From Brachionus rotundiformis (Eukaryota; Rotifera; Eurotatoria; Ploima; Brachionidae): a stretch of 64,000 nt of DNA. The notes under the pieces were generated by a model. It was not told the DNA's origin and did no database searches. It saw nothing but the letters and a program-made list of their open reading frames with translations. Position numbers and translations under genes: made by a program. Positions 46,101-56,769 of this stretch are shown here, piece after piece; the first letter of the stretch is position 1; every line of letters starts with the position of its first letter. The DNA is taken from positions 138,443 through 202,442 of the forward strand of contig JAESIW010000135.1 in NCBI GenBank assembly GCA_016802295.1. The letters are read 5' to 3'.

Positions 46101-47923
46101 AAAAATAAAAATATTGGCACTTGAATGTTTTAAAAAGCTCAAAATTCATAGAGCTTAAATAGTTGTTGCTTCCAAAATTATATTTTTGTCACAGTTCCAA
46201 ATCGTTTGGTTTTATAGCTGTCAATAAATAAAATGTCTAATATTTTATTATTGGTGCTGGATTTTTTATAATTATTTTAAAATATTGTTCTAATTTCTGC
46301 CTTTATTTAATACTGATTAAATTATAATTGATGATGTCAAATCTTGTTTTTGAGTCGATTAAAATCAAAAAGAACAAACAACATTAATAAATTATTATTT
46401 GCTGTCATAAGGGAAATATTTTTAATAATTAACATTAGAAAATTTTCATTCTACCCCTACACTTGTTTATTTTTGCTAAATATAAACTAATTCACAGACT
46501 ATCTCATTAGGCAATTTTCGATTTATTATTAAAATTTCGACCAAATAATCGAATTTTTAAATTAAAAAAAATAATAAAATAGTGATATTAAGCTTATTAG
46601 TATGATATAGAATAATTTTTCAAATCATATTGAATGTTTATTTTGATACAAAATTAATTAATTATTGCCTCTTTAGATGAATTGTTTTTTTGGCAAACTT
46701 TTCATTCAAGGGCTTAGCTAATGGCAGTCAAAAAAATCCTAATAATTAAAGAACAAAGAGTCTTACATAAAAATCGATGATAATTAGAAAATTTTCATAA
46801 ATAAAAATAAAAACTAGAAACTCATCAAACATGTCTCGACACTAAAAAAGCTTCTATCAATCAACTTCCCAATGATTTAATTAATTTCGTTGGATTTATC
46901 TAAAGCGCTTGCTAAGACTTTTAAATATGTGTTAAATAAAATTAAAAAAAAAGAATATATTAAAATTGAATTTTATTGATTTTATTAACTTATTAATTAA
47001 AAAAAAAAGAGCATAATTTAATTTCATATCAAGGCCGGATAACACAGCTAATGAACCAAATTTCGCATGGAGACTTGTCCTCGATGGCCACTAATCAGCA
47101 GAGTGAATTTGATTTGGAGAATCAACGGCGCATTGCCGAAGCCATCCGACTGGAAAACATTCAACAAAATATGGAGCATGCTTTGGAATATATGCCAGAA
47201 GCTTTTGGAAATGTGATCATGTTGTATATTAATTGTCAAGTAAATGGTCATCAGGTGAAAGCTTTTGTGGACTCGGGCGCCCAGATGACCATTATGAGCT
47301 CGGCTTGCGCCGAGAGATGTGGCATCATGCGTTTGGCCGACACTCGTTGGTCCGGTATTGCCAAAGGGGTCGGAACTCAAAAGATTGTCGGTCGTGTCCA
47401 TTTGGGTATGATTATCAGATTATGAGAAAATAATGTTTTTAAAATTAAAATTAATTATAAAAAAAAGCTCAAATTCAAATTGAAGATAAATTTTTGACCA
47501 CTGCTTTTTCCATTCTCGAAAACCAGCCCATGGACATGCTCCTAGGCTTGGACCTTCTCAAACGGCATCAAGTATTTTTTGTAACGAAAAAGAAAAATCT
47601 AATTATTTTTTCTAAAGTGTGTTATTGACTTGGAAAAAAATCTCCTAATCATTAAGTCGGCCAATGTTGAGACAAAATTCTTGTCCGAATCAGAATTGCC
47701 ACCCAGTGCCAGACTGAATTTCCAAGATTCAAGTGAAGACATAAAAATGGTCGAGAACAAACCGACCTCAAGCACCAGCCATTCGGAAACAGCAATAACC
47801 AATCTTACAAGCCTTGGCTACAGTAGAAACGATGCCATCGAGGCGTTGAATTCCTCAAACGGAAACGAAGACATGGCCAAAGTAAAACTGCTCGCCAAGT
47901 CTTTGCAGCCTCCAAAAAAATAA
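40114..47923 (+). CDS. DDI1: DDI1/DDI2, ubiquitin-dependent aspartic protease shuttle
   Basis: Five exons (40114-40438, 40486-40596, 47034-47405, 47468-47571, 47618-47923) encode 405 residues. An N-terminal ubiquitin-like domain (1-72) is followed by a linker, a helical segment (L-Q-M-L-M-S-D-P-S-N-L) and the pepsin/retropepsin-fold protease domain, with its catalytic Asp in F-V-D-S-G-A-Q-M-T and D-M-L-L-G-L-D-L-L-K-R-H-Q. A C-terminal UBA-like segment (T-N-L-T-S-L-G-Y-S-R-N-D-A-I-E-A-L) is retained, as in yeast Ddi1 and unlike mammalian DDI2. The protein cleaves heavily ubiquitinated substrates and links to the proteasome. Intron 2 is 6,437 nt and holds two other genes. Its ends are still canonical (G/GTAAGT, CAAG/GC) and in phase. 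Start: ATG at 40114, matching the Ubl start. Confidence 0.93.
40640..42226. other. DDI1 intron 2, first part, no gene seen
   Basis: AT-rich, with a (TA)n run at 40787-40812 and a short GTA-triplet run near 41310. Nothing else was recognised before the nested ORF at 42227. Confidence 0.5.
40787..40812. repeat. (TA)n microsatellite
   Basis: An uninterrupted run of about twelve TA units, preceded by a poly-A tract. Confidence 0.95.
42227..43045 (+). CDS. Two-TM membrane protein of unknown family, nested in the DDI1 intron (sense)
   Basis: An intronless 272-codon ORF. Residues 7-30 are a hydrophobic segment after M-N-R-K-A-K, and residues 107-126 a second one. Between them is a loop with three cysteines (C67, C92, C102) and one possible N-glycosylation site (N-I-T). 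The 140-residue tail is S/T-rich and ends in a run of basic and aromatic residues. By the positive-inside rule both ends face the cytosol and the loop is extracellular or luminal. Codon use is more balanced than in neighbouring random frames, which supports it being real. Being in the same orientation as the host, it needs its own promoter or lies in a retained exon. No family recognised. Confidence 0.6.
   Translation: MNRKAKFAYILMLIGLFVFMVSFLLILNHFLNGDFTRSSHVNLKDKNITLYINTNKPDPNLYLKLYCSFKDYISDSELNEDTAHLNIIQSKCFKVFFGFLLCSSDKVYFVVIILICVLGFCLLTNGCINFYKYDISLLAIPRSSSTMSEINQKMKHSDSDLCCIRSRLASSNLLSERKCPFAYEELPTFMVTNDYSQIVGSRLGSYRSTDSRLTPNSPFLLDKSYGTCTSSDINQSEPKTKSVNFKFERPHRYRGLSSGSSLKFVGCDEIFL
43046..44091. 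other. DDI1 intron 2, between the two nested ORFs
   Basis: AT-rich. The two ORFs converge on this stretch, so it should hold both 3' ends. No other feature seen. Confidence 0.45.
44092..44844 (-). CDS. Two-TM membrane protein of unknown family, nested in the DDI1 intron (antisense)
   Basis: An intronless 250-codon ORF on the strand opposite to DDI1. Residues 1-140 are hydrophilic, rich in Ser, His and Asn, with a P-P-H-H-H-H cluster at 36-41. Residues 146-169 and 183-209 are hydrophobic, separated by a short loop with C174 and C180. The last 40 residues are charged. The two-TM hairpin with a Cys pair in the loop is reminiscent of the nested sense-strand protein, but the sequences do not align convincingly. 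Composition is less AT-biased than the intron around it, so the frame is probably coding. No family recognised. Confidence 0.6.
   Translation of the reverse strand: MHSTVQTGLFTPNIYNCEHNMYSPNGHSRSSQYHLPPHHHHLNYQRSHAKDASVHSSLLGINVLHGSHSEGLNKQDSHRSSRNNLSASNITFSSNKNLSSESNLKRKESSVSSSSIHKLSMKNEDHVHSLEHIGQEKNFWNYTKPCGLLTLVLSVLLLVFSSICFVLVFSKNVCKMANTCSNAVVILGAVSFLVIGIVMIFFGMVIVIYSKKDTQAKVIVARASEFDRVINKEHNEATKHNPSFPLLDNN
44860..47033. other. DDI1 intron 2, last part, no gene seen
   Basis: AT-rich sequence with no supported ORF. Its first few hundred bases must contain the promoter of the antisense nested ORF if that gene is active. Confidence 0.45.
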
Positions 47924-48288
47924 CAAAATGTCAATCTTTTCCTCTTAAATTCTAATTTTCATAGATACTTTTTTTTAAAATTATTTAATAAATTTTATTT
48001 TTAAATTTTTTGTCAAATTTTGATTTTAATTAGAAATAATAATTGGCAATCGTTTTCCAATTGCATTCTATTTGCTCACAATACCTGAATCATTAGGTAA
48101 ATATATTATTATTCAAGTGGTACTATGTGGACTAAATTAATTGGCTGGGGAGATTTCTAGAAATATCAATTATTTGTTTTATGTGATAAATTTTCATTCA
48201 GCGCTTAATTTAAAAATAAATTATTTATATTATAAATATTAAACATTAATAAATTCCTATTTATGAATAAAATTTCAAATCTTAGATA
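47924..48288. other. Spacer between DDI1 and the Canopy gene
   Basis: A polyadenylation-like AATAAA follows the DDI1 stop (near 47987). The rest is AT-rich and should include the short promoter of the Canopy gene. Confidence 0.5.
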
Positions 48289-49129
48289 ATGAATTTTTAT
48301 ACTATTTTACTTTTTACTATTTTACTCAAGTTGTGCTATTTGGATGACCCAAATCGACTGCCGACCAAATGCGAAAGTAGCAAAAATTTTAATTATTCTC
48401 TTAAAAAAGCATTTTTTAATTAAGCCTGTAAATACTTAACTAATGAGATATCCGAGAGTCTTTTGAAGCACAACAGCCCGGAACTTATTGAGATCGGCTA
48501 CAATATTGACGAACGTCTTGACAGGAAAAAAGCCAAAAAATACCAAGACTCGTAATTAGTTGCTGCATGGAAATTAGAAATTTTAAATTAATATTTATTT
48601 AAAGAGAAATACGTCTAATCGAAGTAATTGAGGAAGTATGTGAGAAAATTTTGGAGTACAATGTACATGCTGAGAGATCTGGAAGCTTGAGATATTCCAA
48701 GGGAGAATCACAGACAATGAGCACGCTGAAAAACTTAAGAAATCGCGGAGTGAAAGTGGAGCTTGGTATTCCATACGATTTGTGGGATACACCATCGGCC
48801 GAGATCACTCAGCTTAAAAAATATGTAAATTGTTTTTTTTTTATTTTCGTGATATTTGAGTAATTGGTTTCCAAAGTGTGACCAAATGGTCGAGCTTTAT
48901 GAAGAAGAAATTGAAAATTGGTACAAAAATGAAAGAAATAATGTCACATTGACTGATTATTTGTGTGAGAGAATTATTTTAAAAAAAGATGATAAAAGTA
49001 AAATAATAAAGATTAATTATTTATTATTATTTTTTTCCCAAAGGCTGTTTGAATGAAAAGTTTGTTGAGAAAAAAGAAGAAAAAGAAAGTAAGACTAGGA
49101 AAAAAAAATCAGACAAAAACGATTTGTAA
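48289..49129 (+). CDS. CNPY3: Canopy family ER protein, CNPY3/4 type
   Basis: Five exons (48289-48376, 48425-48551, 48605-48824, 48877-48997, 49044-49129) encode 213 residues. There is an N-terminal signal peptide (MNFYTILLFTILLKLCYL). The saposin-like Canopy fold is marked by paired cysteines: L-P-T-K-C-E-T-C-K-Y-L at the start, E-V-C-E-K-I in the middle, a C-D-Q-M pair partner, Y-L-C-E-R and a final S-C-L-N-E-K. The hallmark G-V-K-V-E-L-G-I-P-Y-D-L-W-D segment is present. The C-terminus is a K/E-rich tail with no clear KDEL signal, as in CNPY3 and CNPY4. In vertebrates CNPY3 helps fold Toll-like receptors with gp96. The choice between 3 and 4 is not resolved here. It is convergent with the ACP6 gene, the stop codons being about 40 bp apart. 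Confidence 0.88.
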
Positions 49130-49170
49130 ATATATTGACTAAAAACATTTTTTTTATTAAAAAATAATAT

Positions 49171-51609
49171 CTAATATTCATTTTTAAATTTATAACAAAT
49201 AGAATAATAAAATTTTTCGTCAATTCCGTAATTGTCTAAAATATTTAGAAAATCTTTTAAATCCATTTGTCCATTTTCTTCATTGAGATCACGTGATGTC
49301 AACATATCTACACTATACTCTATTTTTGGCAATATTTTCCTATCCAATAAATTCTCATTTATCTTAATAATCTAGAAAATAAAAAATTAATTCGAATAAA
49401 ATAAATGGGAATTAACTTTGAGCAAAACAAGTTCCACAAAATAATCATATCTATTAAATCAGGTAACCTATCTTGTCTGTACATTTTATGATATTAAAGC
49501 TTAATTAACTAACAAAATTTATTAATCAGTCAGGACATTTTTTTAATTTAAAATGATCTACCAAAGTACAAAAAAATACCAAGACTAGTAATTAGGTGGT
49601 TTATTTCTATGTTTTATTTCCATGATAACCGATTAATACTTCATTTATTTAATTGTTAAAAAGACCAAAAATTGTTTATAAAATTATTTGAAAAAGAAAA
49701 ATCTATGATTCTATTAAACTAAAAATACTCAAATCAACTAGATCACTAATTGAATCAAGCTTGTTCTTAAATTAATGAAAAAAAAGCTTTTATCCAACGT
49801 TGTATGGGGATTTTACCTAAAATTTGCCAAATTTATATGGTTTGAAAAAAATCACCTAAATTTAAAAAGTTTAATTATTAATAACTGATTTTTTTCAATT
49901 TATAATTTAATTTTAGATTTAAATTGAAAAAAATTTTTCATTTATATATTTTGAAATTAAATCAAAATCGATTTTTAGTATTAAAACTATATTTTATCAC
50001 CTAAATAGAAATGTGATAATTCAGTTCCCCTTAAAAGGTAATCAGGAAGAAGATATTGTATGAAACTGTGCTGAAATTTGACTAAAAAAGAATACTTTTA
50101 ATAAATTTAATAGAAAGAAATTATTTATCTACATTCTTTTGGTAAATTTCAGATAAAAAAGTTAGCAAACTTTTGGAACAATTACCATCCGAAATTAGAC
50201 AATCAAAATGGTCAATCATAATAAAGATCAATAATAAATAATTTGCTTTTTAAAATTTTTTAAATCTCTTAAATAATTGTTCAGCTCAAAATTAGTTCAT
50301 TAAATTATTTTGTTAATGCGTTTACCTTTCCATTAAAGTAAACTTTGACGTAATATTTTGAGCTATCTTTCCACAGCTCGATTAAAAGATCGGATCCAAA
50401 GTCTGGAAAAATAAAATTTGATTCGTTTATTTTGTTGAGCGCAATTAGCAAAGCAATTAAGGTGTTATCATGTGCCGAGAAATAATTAAATTTATAATAA
50501 TCAAATCTAGATAAGGCAAATTTAAAAAAAAAAAAATTTATTTTTAATTAACCTTCTGTTTCTGTGTTTAAGCTCAATTTCTGTTAGTTGGCGCCTCAAC
50601 AAGTTGATAAACTTGCCACAGTTTATGTCCAAATTTTCCATCATTTCTATGCCTAGCTCGATGGAGGCGAACCGATTCGCCTCTTGGGTCAAGCAGCTCA
50701 GCTCGACTGGAATCTCCAGATCGTGGGCCTGCAAAAACTAAAGCTTAAAAAAATCAACCACAAATCCTTAGGCTCACCATTCTGGAATGAACTTCATCTA
50801 GGAATTCGTACACAAACAATGGATTGGAAACATCATTTTTGCGAAAGTGGTACTTGTTCTTTAAGCAGTTAACAAAGCAATGGTACTCATTGTTCAAATT
50901 TGGTGAGAAAAATTTAAAGTTTTTTTTTATTAACTTTCTCTTCAGTTGAATGTTGGGACACTCTAAAAGGTTAGGATATAGATAATCTTTTTCCAATTGA
51001 TTAGTATGGACCAAAAATGGCTCTAATTAAAAATGTTAGTCTCAAGAGAAAAATTATTTTTTAAATACCATCAAGTGGTTGCTTTGGACCAGACTGATAC
51101 ATGCCGGCAAGAAGAGACTTTGCCGAATTGATGGTCCTTTTTAAGTGTGTCGAACGAACACTAATCATAAAATAACATTCTTGGCTAGATAGGATAAAAA
51201 AGGTAATTACTAGACTTGTCCTGGATGGTAATTTTCGCTTAAAAAATTCAGATCCTGAATGTATTTTTTTTTCAGCCTGGCGCCCAATTTGAACATTTGC
51301 TGCTCGCCGAAATTGGTCAGTTGTCCAACAAATGCGCCTCCTTTCAGTTGTCTTTGCAGATACCTCTCATCTTTGTAGGATACAGAATTGGTCAAATCTA
51401 TTTTATTGTCTAATGACTTAATTATCATTTTAGCCTCAACAAAAGGGCTAAGCAGCTCCTTTTTGTACTCAATCTAGCAAAGTAAAGTGAATTAGAGTGG
51501 CAATAATGTGACCAAATAGCGGTACCTCAGGCAAGCTTTCGACCAAATGCAGAGGCGTGCGAGCACCGTGTCTGGTGATCAAAAAAACGCTTATTAGCTC
51601 GTCACTCAT
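49171..51609 (-). CDS. ACP6: Histidine acid phosphatase, lysophosphatidic acid phosphatase type 6-like
   Basis: Seven exons read right to left (51526-51609, 51211-51473, 51069-51160, 50778-51022, 50553-50728, 50326-50506, 49171-49371) encode 413 residues. The family removes phosphate from lysophosphatidic acid to give monoacylglycerol, in mitochondria in mammals. The catalytic R-H-G-A-R-T-P motif lies at residues 13-19, and the second catalytic pair appears as S-A-H-D-N-T in exon 6. The ACP6-type G-G-A-F-V-G-Q-L-T-N-F-G-E-Q-Q-M and V-R-S-T-H-L-K-R-T are also present. The N-terminus begins almost at the catalytic motif, so no transit or signal peptide is encoded by this start and an upstream exon may be missing. 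Intron 6 is 954 nt, the others are short. It could also be a related 2-phosphoxylose phosphatase, but ACP6 fits better. Confidence 0.86.
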
Positions 51610-52257
51610 TTAAATACCTAATCTAAATTATGCAAATATTTTCCAAATTAGCATAAGTTTTTTTATACAATAAAAAAATAAAAATGAAAAAGTTGTAATT
51701 TAGAATTTTTTTATTTTAGCTAATTAACCAAAGAAAAATTAAATGTTAATTTTGGAACAAATTCTTTGGAATTCTAGACAAATAGTTAAGCAAATATATA
51801 AATTCTAGGCATGTAAATAATCTACCTGGAATGAGAGAGCAATTTAAAGAATTACTTTAAATTGACATAGCTTTAACAAAAATAAAATAATATAATTAAT
51901 TCTAACTTTTTTTTAATCATAAAAATCTATCTTTAATTCTAAGTTTAAGAAAATGTATTTAAAAAATGGATATTTTATATTGAAAATGTGTACACCCATT
52001 TTTCAAAATAAAAAATCTATGACTAAAGTCTTCATTGGAACAATGGTTTTAAGAAACACCCATTTTAATAATCCAGAGGCGTAATACAAATGTTAAGATT
52101 TTATTGATAAAAATAAATAATTTTTTAAGAAATTAATTAATTAGGAATTGTAGATTTGTGGCGCATTTTTGCATTTTTATCTACAGTCTGCATTAACAGA
52201 CAATTATCATATGTGTTCCAAATTATTTTAAATTAAATCAATTCAAAATTTTTTTTT
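51610..52257. other. ACP6 5' flank, no other gene
   Basis: AT-rich, with no ORF or RNA gene recognised. Confidence 0.45.
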
Positions 52258-52526
52258 TTAACCTTGTTCACTCCTTGTGGAGCATAGGGGGGAGCTCATC
52301 TCCTTTCTAAGTACCTTTTGAGCGAAGGCTCCGATCTGACACAGAGGTGACTGCATCGAGTTGATCATCTATGCCGTAGCCCGTATAGCCGAGAGGTTTG
52401 CGTGTTAGTCATTCAAGCAGAGGGTCGAAGGTTCGATCCCCGCAAGGGGAGAGAATCTTATGAATGTCTCTGTAATACGGGGCGACCAGTTTTTCGACTG
52501 GGGATTTTAAATAATTACGGCAATTC
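52258..52526 (+). mobile_element. Possible SINE with a tRNA-like Pol III promoter
   Basis: A less AT-rich block of about 270 bp. Inside it, TAGCCGAGAGG (about 52393) resembles an A box and GGTTCGATCCC (about 52430) is a good B box, at the right order and a spacing near 35 bp. The A-box region is closest to class II (Leu/Ser) tRNAs, but I cannot fold a cloverleaf: the T stem pairs in only three of five places. It therefore looks like a tRNA-derived SINE head or a tRNA relic rather than a working tRNA gene. A second copy would be needed to prove a SINE. Confidence 0.5.
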
Positions 52527-52584
52527 AAAATTACAATTTGATTAAATATTTTATTAAAATTACAATTTGATTAAATATTTTATT
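52527..52584 (+). repeat. 29-bp tandem duplication
   Basis: Two exact copies of a 29-bp AT-rich unit that contains TTACAATTTGATTAAATATT, just after the tRNA-like block. Confidence 0.9.
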
Positions 52585-52949
52585 ATATTTAAATAAAACA
52601 ATTTCATTTCAATATTCTAAATTCAAAAAAGTATTTTTTTATGGACAAAAATCAGATCTCCATTGCTCAAGCTAATCACAAACTTCGAATCTCAAGACTC
52701 AAGAGCTTAACAAGATTTTCGACAAATCATATGACATTTTCTTTATTTTTAATTCATTTATTTAATAATAAATGATATTTTTTATAAAGCTTTTTTTTAA
52801 TCCAGCAAAAATGATCAATTTCAATCAATCAATTAATTTATTTAAAATTAAAAACAATAATCTTTTTTAAATTTTGTGTAAGCAGGTTGTAATGATATGT
52901 TCGTGATTTTGAGAATATTTTAAACAAAATTAAAATAAAATAACTAAAT

Positions 52950-53930
52950 TTTCCCATTTCGGTGAGCTCTTTCGTGATTTTTGACCTCCATGTTACTGCT
53001 GGTCGTCCTACCTTATGTCGCCCTTGCGGTGTCCATTGAAGGGCCCTTTTTGGTATCCGTGTATCTTTCATTCTAAGTACATGTCCGAGCGATCGAAGCC
53101 TTTTGTTCTTGATGCATTTTCTTAATGGCTCTGATTTTGTCATTCTGTTTAGGTCAGCATTCGACAGTGTCTCAAGCCAGTGTATCCCGAGAATCCTCCG
53201 CAGGCTTCCAGTATGGAAGGTTTTAAGGCTTTTTCTGTCAGATTCACTCATTCCCCAACATTCACTTCCGTACATCAATGTTGCTTTTACTACACTGTTA
53301 GTTTAAGTTTAGTTTATAGTTTAAGTTTTTTTTCCTTGCTGTAGCTTTTTGATTTCCATGCTGGTCGGAGTCTAGCAAAGACACTCTTTGCTTTAGCAAG
53401 TCTATTCTTAATGTCTCTGTGTGTTCCCAAAGTTGTACTGATAGTACTACCTAGGTATGTGAATTCATTTACACACTCGATTTGTGTACCATCGATGGTG
53501 ATCGGGGTATCAAATTTGGTGTTTATACATATTACTTTCGTTTTGGCTCCATTAATTTCGAGTTCGGTTGGTTTAGCGTTGTTCGCCAAGTCTTGCGTCT
53601 TCATATGCATATCTGCTTCTGTATTAGATATTAGCACCAGATCGTCCGCAAAGTCTAAGTCTTCAAGTTTTGCAGTTATTCTCCATTGAATAGCTCTCGC
53701 ACTAACAATTGTTTTCTTCATGACATAGTCAATCAATATTAGGAATAGTGTCGGAGAGAGAACGCACCCTTGTCTGACTCCTGTACACACTTTGAAACTA
53801 TCAGATTTCCCTCTTTCCAGAATCACACTACACTCGAACTTCTCGTAGAAGAGTTTTATCAAGTTAACTATCTTCTGTGGTAGGCCATATGATCTTAATA
53901 TAGCCCACAAGGTTTCCCTGTGTATGCAAA
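52950..53930 (-). pseudogene. Non-LTR reverse transcriptase, 5'-truncated, frameshifted
   Basis: Minus-strand frame 53314-53910 starts inside the RT palm: Y-G-L-P-Q-K-I-V, T-G-V-R-Q-G-C-V-L-S-P, then the catalytic L-D-F-A-D-D-L-V-L-I-S and F-T-Y-L-G-S-T-I-S. The frame is lost in a small tandem duplication (GTTTAAGTTTAGTTTA, about 53300-53330) and resumes as L-M-Y-G-S-E-C-W and L-G-H-V-L-R-M-K-D, ending with G-R-P-A-V-T-W-R. The wording is closest to RTE/Dong-like 'endonuclease-reverse transcriptase' elements and differs from the LINE families elsewhere in the window. The 5' break is near 53930. Confidence 0.85.
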
Positions 53931-54124
53931 AAATAACTAAATAAGTTAAATAATTGGTTAAATAAGTTGAACGCTAGATGCACCAAGTATTTTTTCCTGC
54001 TTTTATTAATTCCAAATATTAACAAAAATAAAGGTTATTTTACCAAGGGGTAATCTTTTATAAAGAAAAATATAAAATAAACATAATTCAAAAAGGATTT
54101 ATTTCTTGGTACGGCTTGTTCAAC

Positions 54125-54445
54125 AGTTTTGGACCAAAGTTTAGACGCAGGCGCATTTTTTTCTAAACAAAGGAATAACGTTTAGGGACTAAAATGGAAA
54201 AAATATCGACTGATGCTCATTTTCCAATGTCTCTTTTCAGGCAAGCTGATAAATTAGTCCCTCATAGATACGACAACATCCTGTACCTTGACTGCTGATG
54301 CGTCCCATATTCCTGCGGAACCTCCATCACCTTGTAGAGCTGGTACTACAAATCTTAAGTCTTTTTTTAATCTTTTGACTTAAACTCTGGTTTCCAATTA
54401 TCAAAGTTGGACTCATCACTGAAGAAGTAAAATTAAAGATTTGCT
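54125..54445 (-). pseudogene. Tc1/mariner transposase relic
   Basis: On the minus strand, pieces in changing frames follow the Tc1 order: F-S-D-E-S-N-F-D-N-W (catalytic second Asp), then A-L-Q-G-D-G-G-S-A-G-I-W-D and G-R-I-S-S-Q-G-T-G-C-C-R-I-Y-E-G, then E-T-L-E-N-E-H. Several frameshifts and stops show it is dead. Terminal repeats were not found. Confidence 0.6.
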
Positions 54446-54457
54446 CAGAATCTTTAA

Positions 54458-54600
54458 GACAAAGTAGTCCATTGAGTAATTCATGGGACTAGATACAAAT
54501 TACGTGATAAATAATCATTATTTAAACTTTATCATAAAACAAAATAGAGTCAGCTGAAAAAAATTTAGAAAGAAGAAGTTTTTCAACAAATATCGTTGAT
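54458..54600 (+). repeat. Dispersed repeat, copy 1
   Basis: About 140 bp that recur at 55597-55740 in the same orientation. Shared landmarks are AAGTAGTCCATT, GATAAATAAT and CATAAAACAAAATAGAGTCA. Together with the palindromic ATATCGTTGATAA pieces at 54585, 54943 and (inverted) 55025, this marks 54.4-55.8 kb as repetitive non-coding DNA. Confidence 0.7.
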
Positions 54601-55400
54601 AAAAATATGCTGCAATGTTGTGAAAAAAATATTTCAATTATCATTATTTTTCAAATAGATTTTTAAGACTAAATTTAGGTTTTTTTTTTAAAGTTTTCCT
54701 TAAAAAAGATATCAAAAAAACAAGTGCATCCTGAATTGTAGCGACGTATTTCTAATATAGCTTGCAGTTTCTTATCAAGATATTCAAACCCTCTTGAATG
54801 CTCAAAGTGCTGTAAAGCAGAAATGATTAGGTGAATACAGGAAGCCTTGGGAAAGCTTTAAGTTTCTTTTTTAAGTTATTTAATAAACTATTTCAAACTA
54901 GCTATTTTTAATTGTCTATGTTTGAAAAAGTAGCCTATTTCCGCTAATATCGTTGATAAAAAAAATAATAATTTTTGCTTTAAAGACAATCCTACCCTTA
55001 AACCTTTTAATTGTAAAATGTTTTCTTATCAACGATATTTCCAAAAATAGGCCAATTTTTCTAACTTTGGAATCTCATAGTTGTCAAATTAATCAAGACT
55101 CTAATCCAATGTTAAGAAAGTCTTCACTATCCAATTCCTTGTTTCAGAACCTGATAAAAAAAGGTTTTTTAGTTATTATTATCAAAATCAGATAAAATAT
55201 CAACTTATATTTGATAATCAGATTCAAATTCAATAATTTTTTTTCTGACTAAATATGCCAAGGATTTTAGTACAAGAAAGGATAAATTGAAACTCTTGTG
55301 GTATTTAATTTACTTTTAATCGAATTTGGTTCAAATAAAAATATTCAAAATTTAAATTAAATCACATAATTTTGAGACTTAATTGATAAAAAATTGGTAC

Positions 55401-55552
55401 TGTGAATTTCAAAAACAAACAGAAAAAAAAATCCTTCTATTTTGATCAAATCAAATCAAAATTTATTAAAATAAAATATATTTGATCTTTTTTACCTTTT
55501 TTGACTTATAAAAATAGAAAGAATTTTTGTTCTGTTTGTTTTTGAAATTCAC
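55401..55552. repeat. Inverted repeat with 23-bp perfect arms
   Basis: GTGAATTTCAAAAACAAACA at 55402 is matched by TGTTTGTTTTTGAAATTCAC ending at 55551, with the pairing continuing imperfectly inward over about 20 more bases. It could be a small MITE or the hairpin of a transcribed repeat. Confidence 0.75.
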
Positions 55553-55596
55553 AACAACTAAAAAATTGAACAAAAAAAAAATATTTTCACAGTTTT

Positions 55597-55740
55597 AAAA
55601 AAAAGTAGTCCATTTAAGTAATCCATGGAACTAGATAAAATTTAAATGATAAATAATTATTGTTTAAATTTCATCATAAAACAAAATAGAGTCAGCTGAG
55701 ACAGACTTACAAAGGAGAAGTTTGTTCAACAAATTTAGAA
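55597..55740 (+). repeat. Dispersed repeat, copy 2
   Basis: Partner of 54458-54600, somewhat diverged. Confidence 0.7.
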
Positions 55741-56149
55741 CTCAAGTATTTTAGTAAGTATTATTAGTATTATTTTAATTAAATATTTTTAAGTATTCAA
55801 TATTTAAAAAAAAATGAAATTAGAAAAGAAAAGACTTTTCGGGCAAGAAGATGATCGCTACACTCAAATAGTTAAAACAAGTCAAGAAGAAAAATCCAAG
55901 GGAGAGTCACTCAGCAGATGCAAACTCAAATCAAAATGATTTGAATGAATCAACTTTAGACAAAATATTTAAAATTTAATAAATTATTTTTTAATGAACC
56001 ATAAAAAAAGTAGACCAAAAATTTAATAGAAAACCCATATTTTTAATATAATTTTTTTTTCTAAAGTCCTATTAGCTTAATTTATTAGCTCAGTTAAGAT
56101 AATAATTTAAACTAATAGGAGTTTAATAATGATTTTATTTCAGATAATT

Positions 56150-56570
56150 CGACCACGACTCGAAAGGCTCATAGGTTTGCCTTTTGTCTTCACCATTCAT
56201 TGGTGTCCTACTTGAACTAACTAAACAGACCATTTTCTTAAATTGGCTCATGGAAAGTCTGCTTGAGACTTCTAGTGATTTTAGTCTATCCTTTCTCCCA
56301 ATAAGCCTTAAGCCTTGGTGTATCTCCTGATCTTCCTACGTTATCTGACGACTGAGTTGATGTATTGATCTGGCAACCAAACCCACTAGGCTTGCATCCA
56401 CTGTTAAAGTTGAGCTCCACTCTTTCTTAAAAAAAGCTAACATATCTGGCAGAGAGCGTATTTCAGCTATTAGAGCGTATACATTTATTTCTGGACCTGC
56501 TTTTTGAGCTTTAACGTATTCGATGACTTGATCGTCTGTTTTTACTTGATATAGTTTTTACTTAATAACG
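56150..56570 (-). other. Decayed coding-like stretch, family unknown
   Basis: A minus-strand frame from about 56555 reads T-D-D-Q-V-I-E-Y-V-K-A-Q-K-A-G-P-E-I and continues through L-P-D-M-L-A-F-F-K-K-E-W, stops near 56347, and is followed by protein-like sequence after the stop. GC content is higher than in the surroundings. It may be part of the DNA element whose end lies at 56770-56917. No family recognised. Confidence 0.35.
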
Positions 56571-56769
56571 TTTCGTTGCTTGACTTCTAGAATTCATTTT
56601 TTTTATTAATTGAGGATCATTTTCTTTTAATTTTTATAGATAAATGTGTGAATTTTCTCCGATAAAATTAACCGTCTTATGGTTAATTGACAGATAAAGA
56701 TTAGGATTCAAAAAAAATTCATACTTTTTTGTCAAGTTCGTTATAAAAAAATAAATTCTACTGAGAATT

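Noticed and set aside
47051..47425. A separate retropepsin-like gene at 47051
   Set aside because: The frame joins in phase to the ubiquitin-like exons at 40114-40596 and completes the DDI1 domain order. It is a cellular DDI1 exon and not a retroviral remnant.
52375..52460. A functional tRNA gene
   Set aside because: A and B boxes are present, but the T stem and acceptor stem do not pair properly by hand, so it is reported only as tRNA-like.
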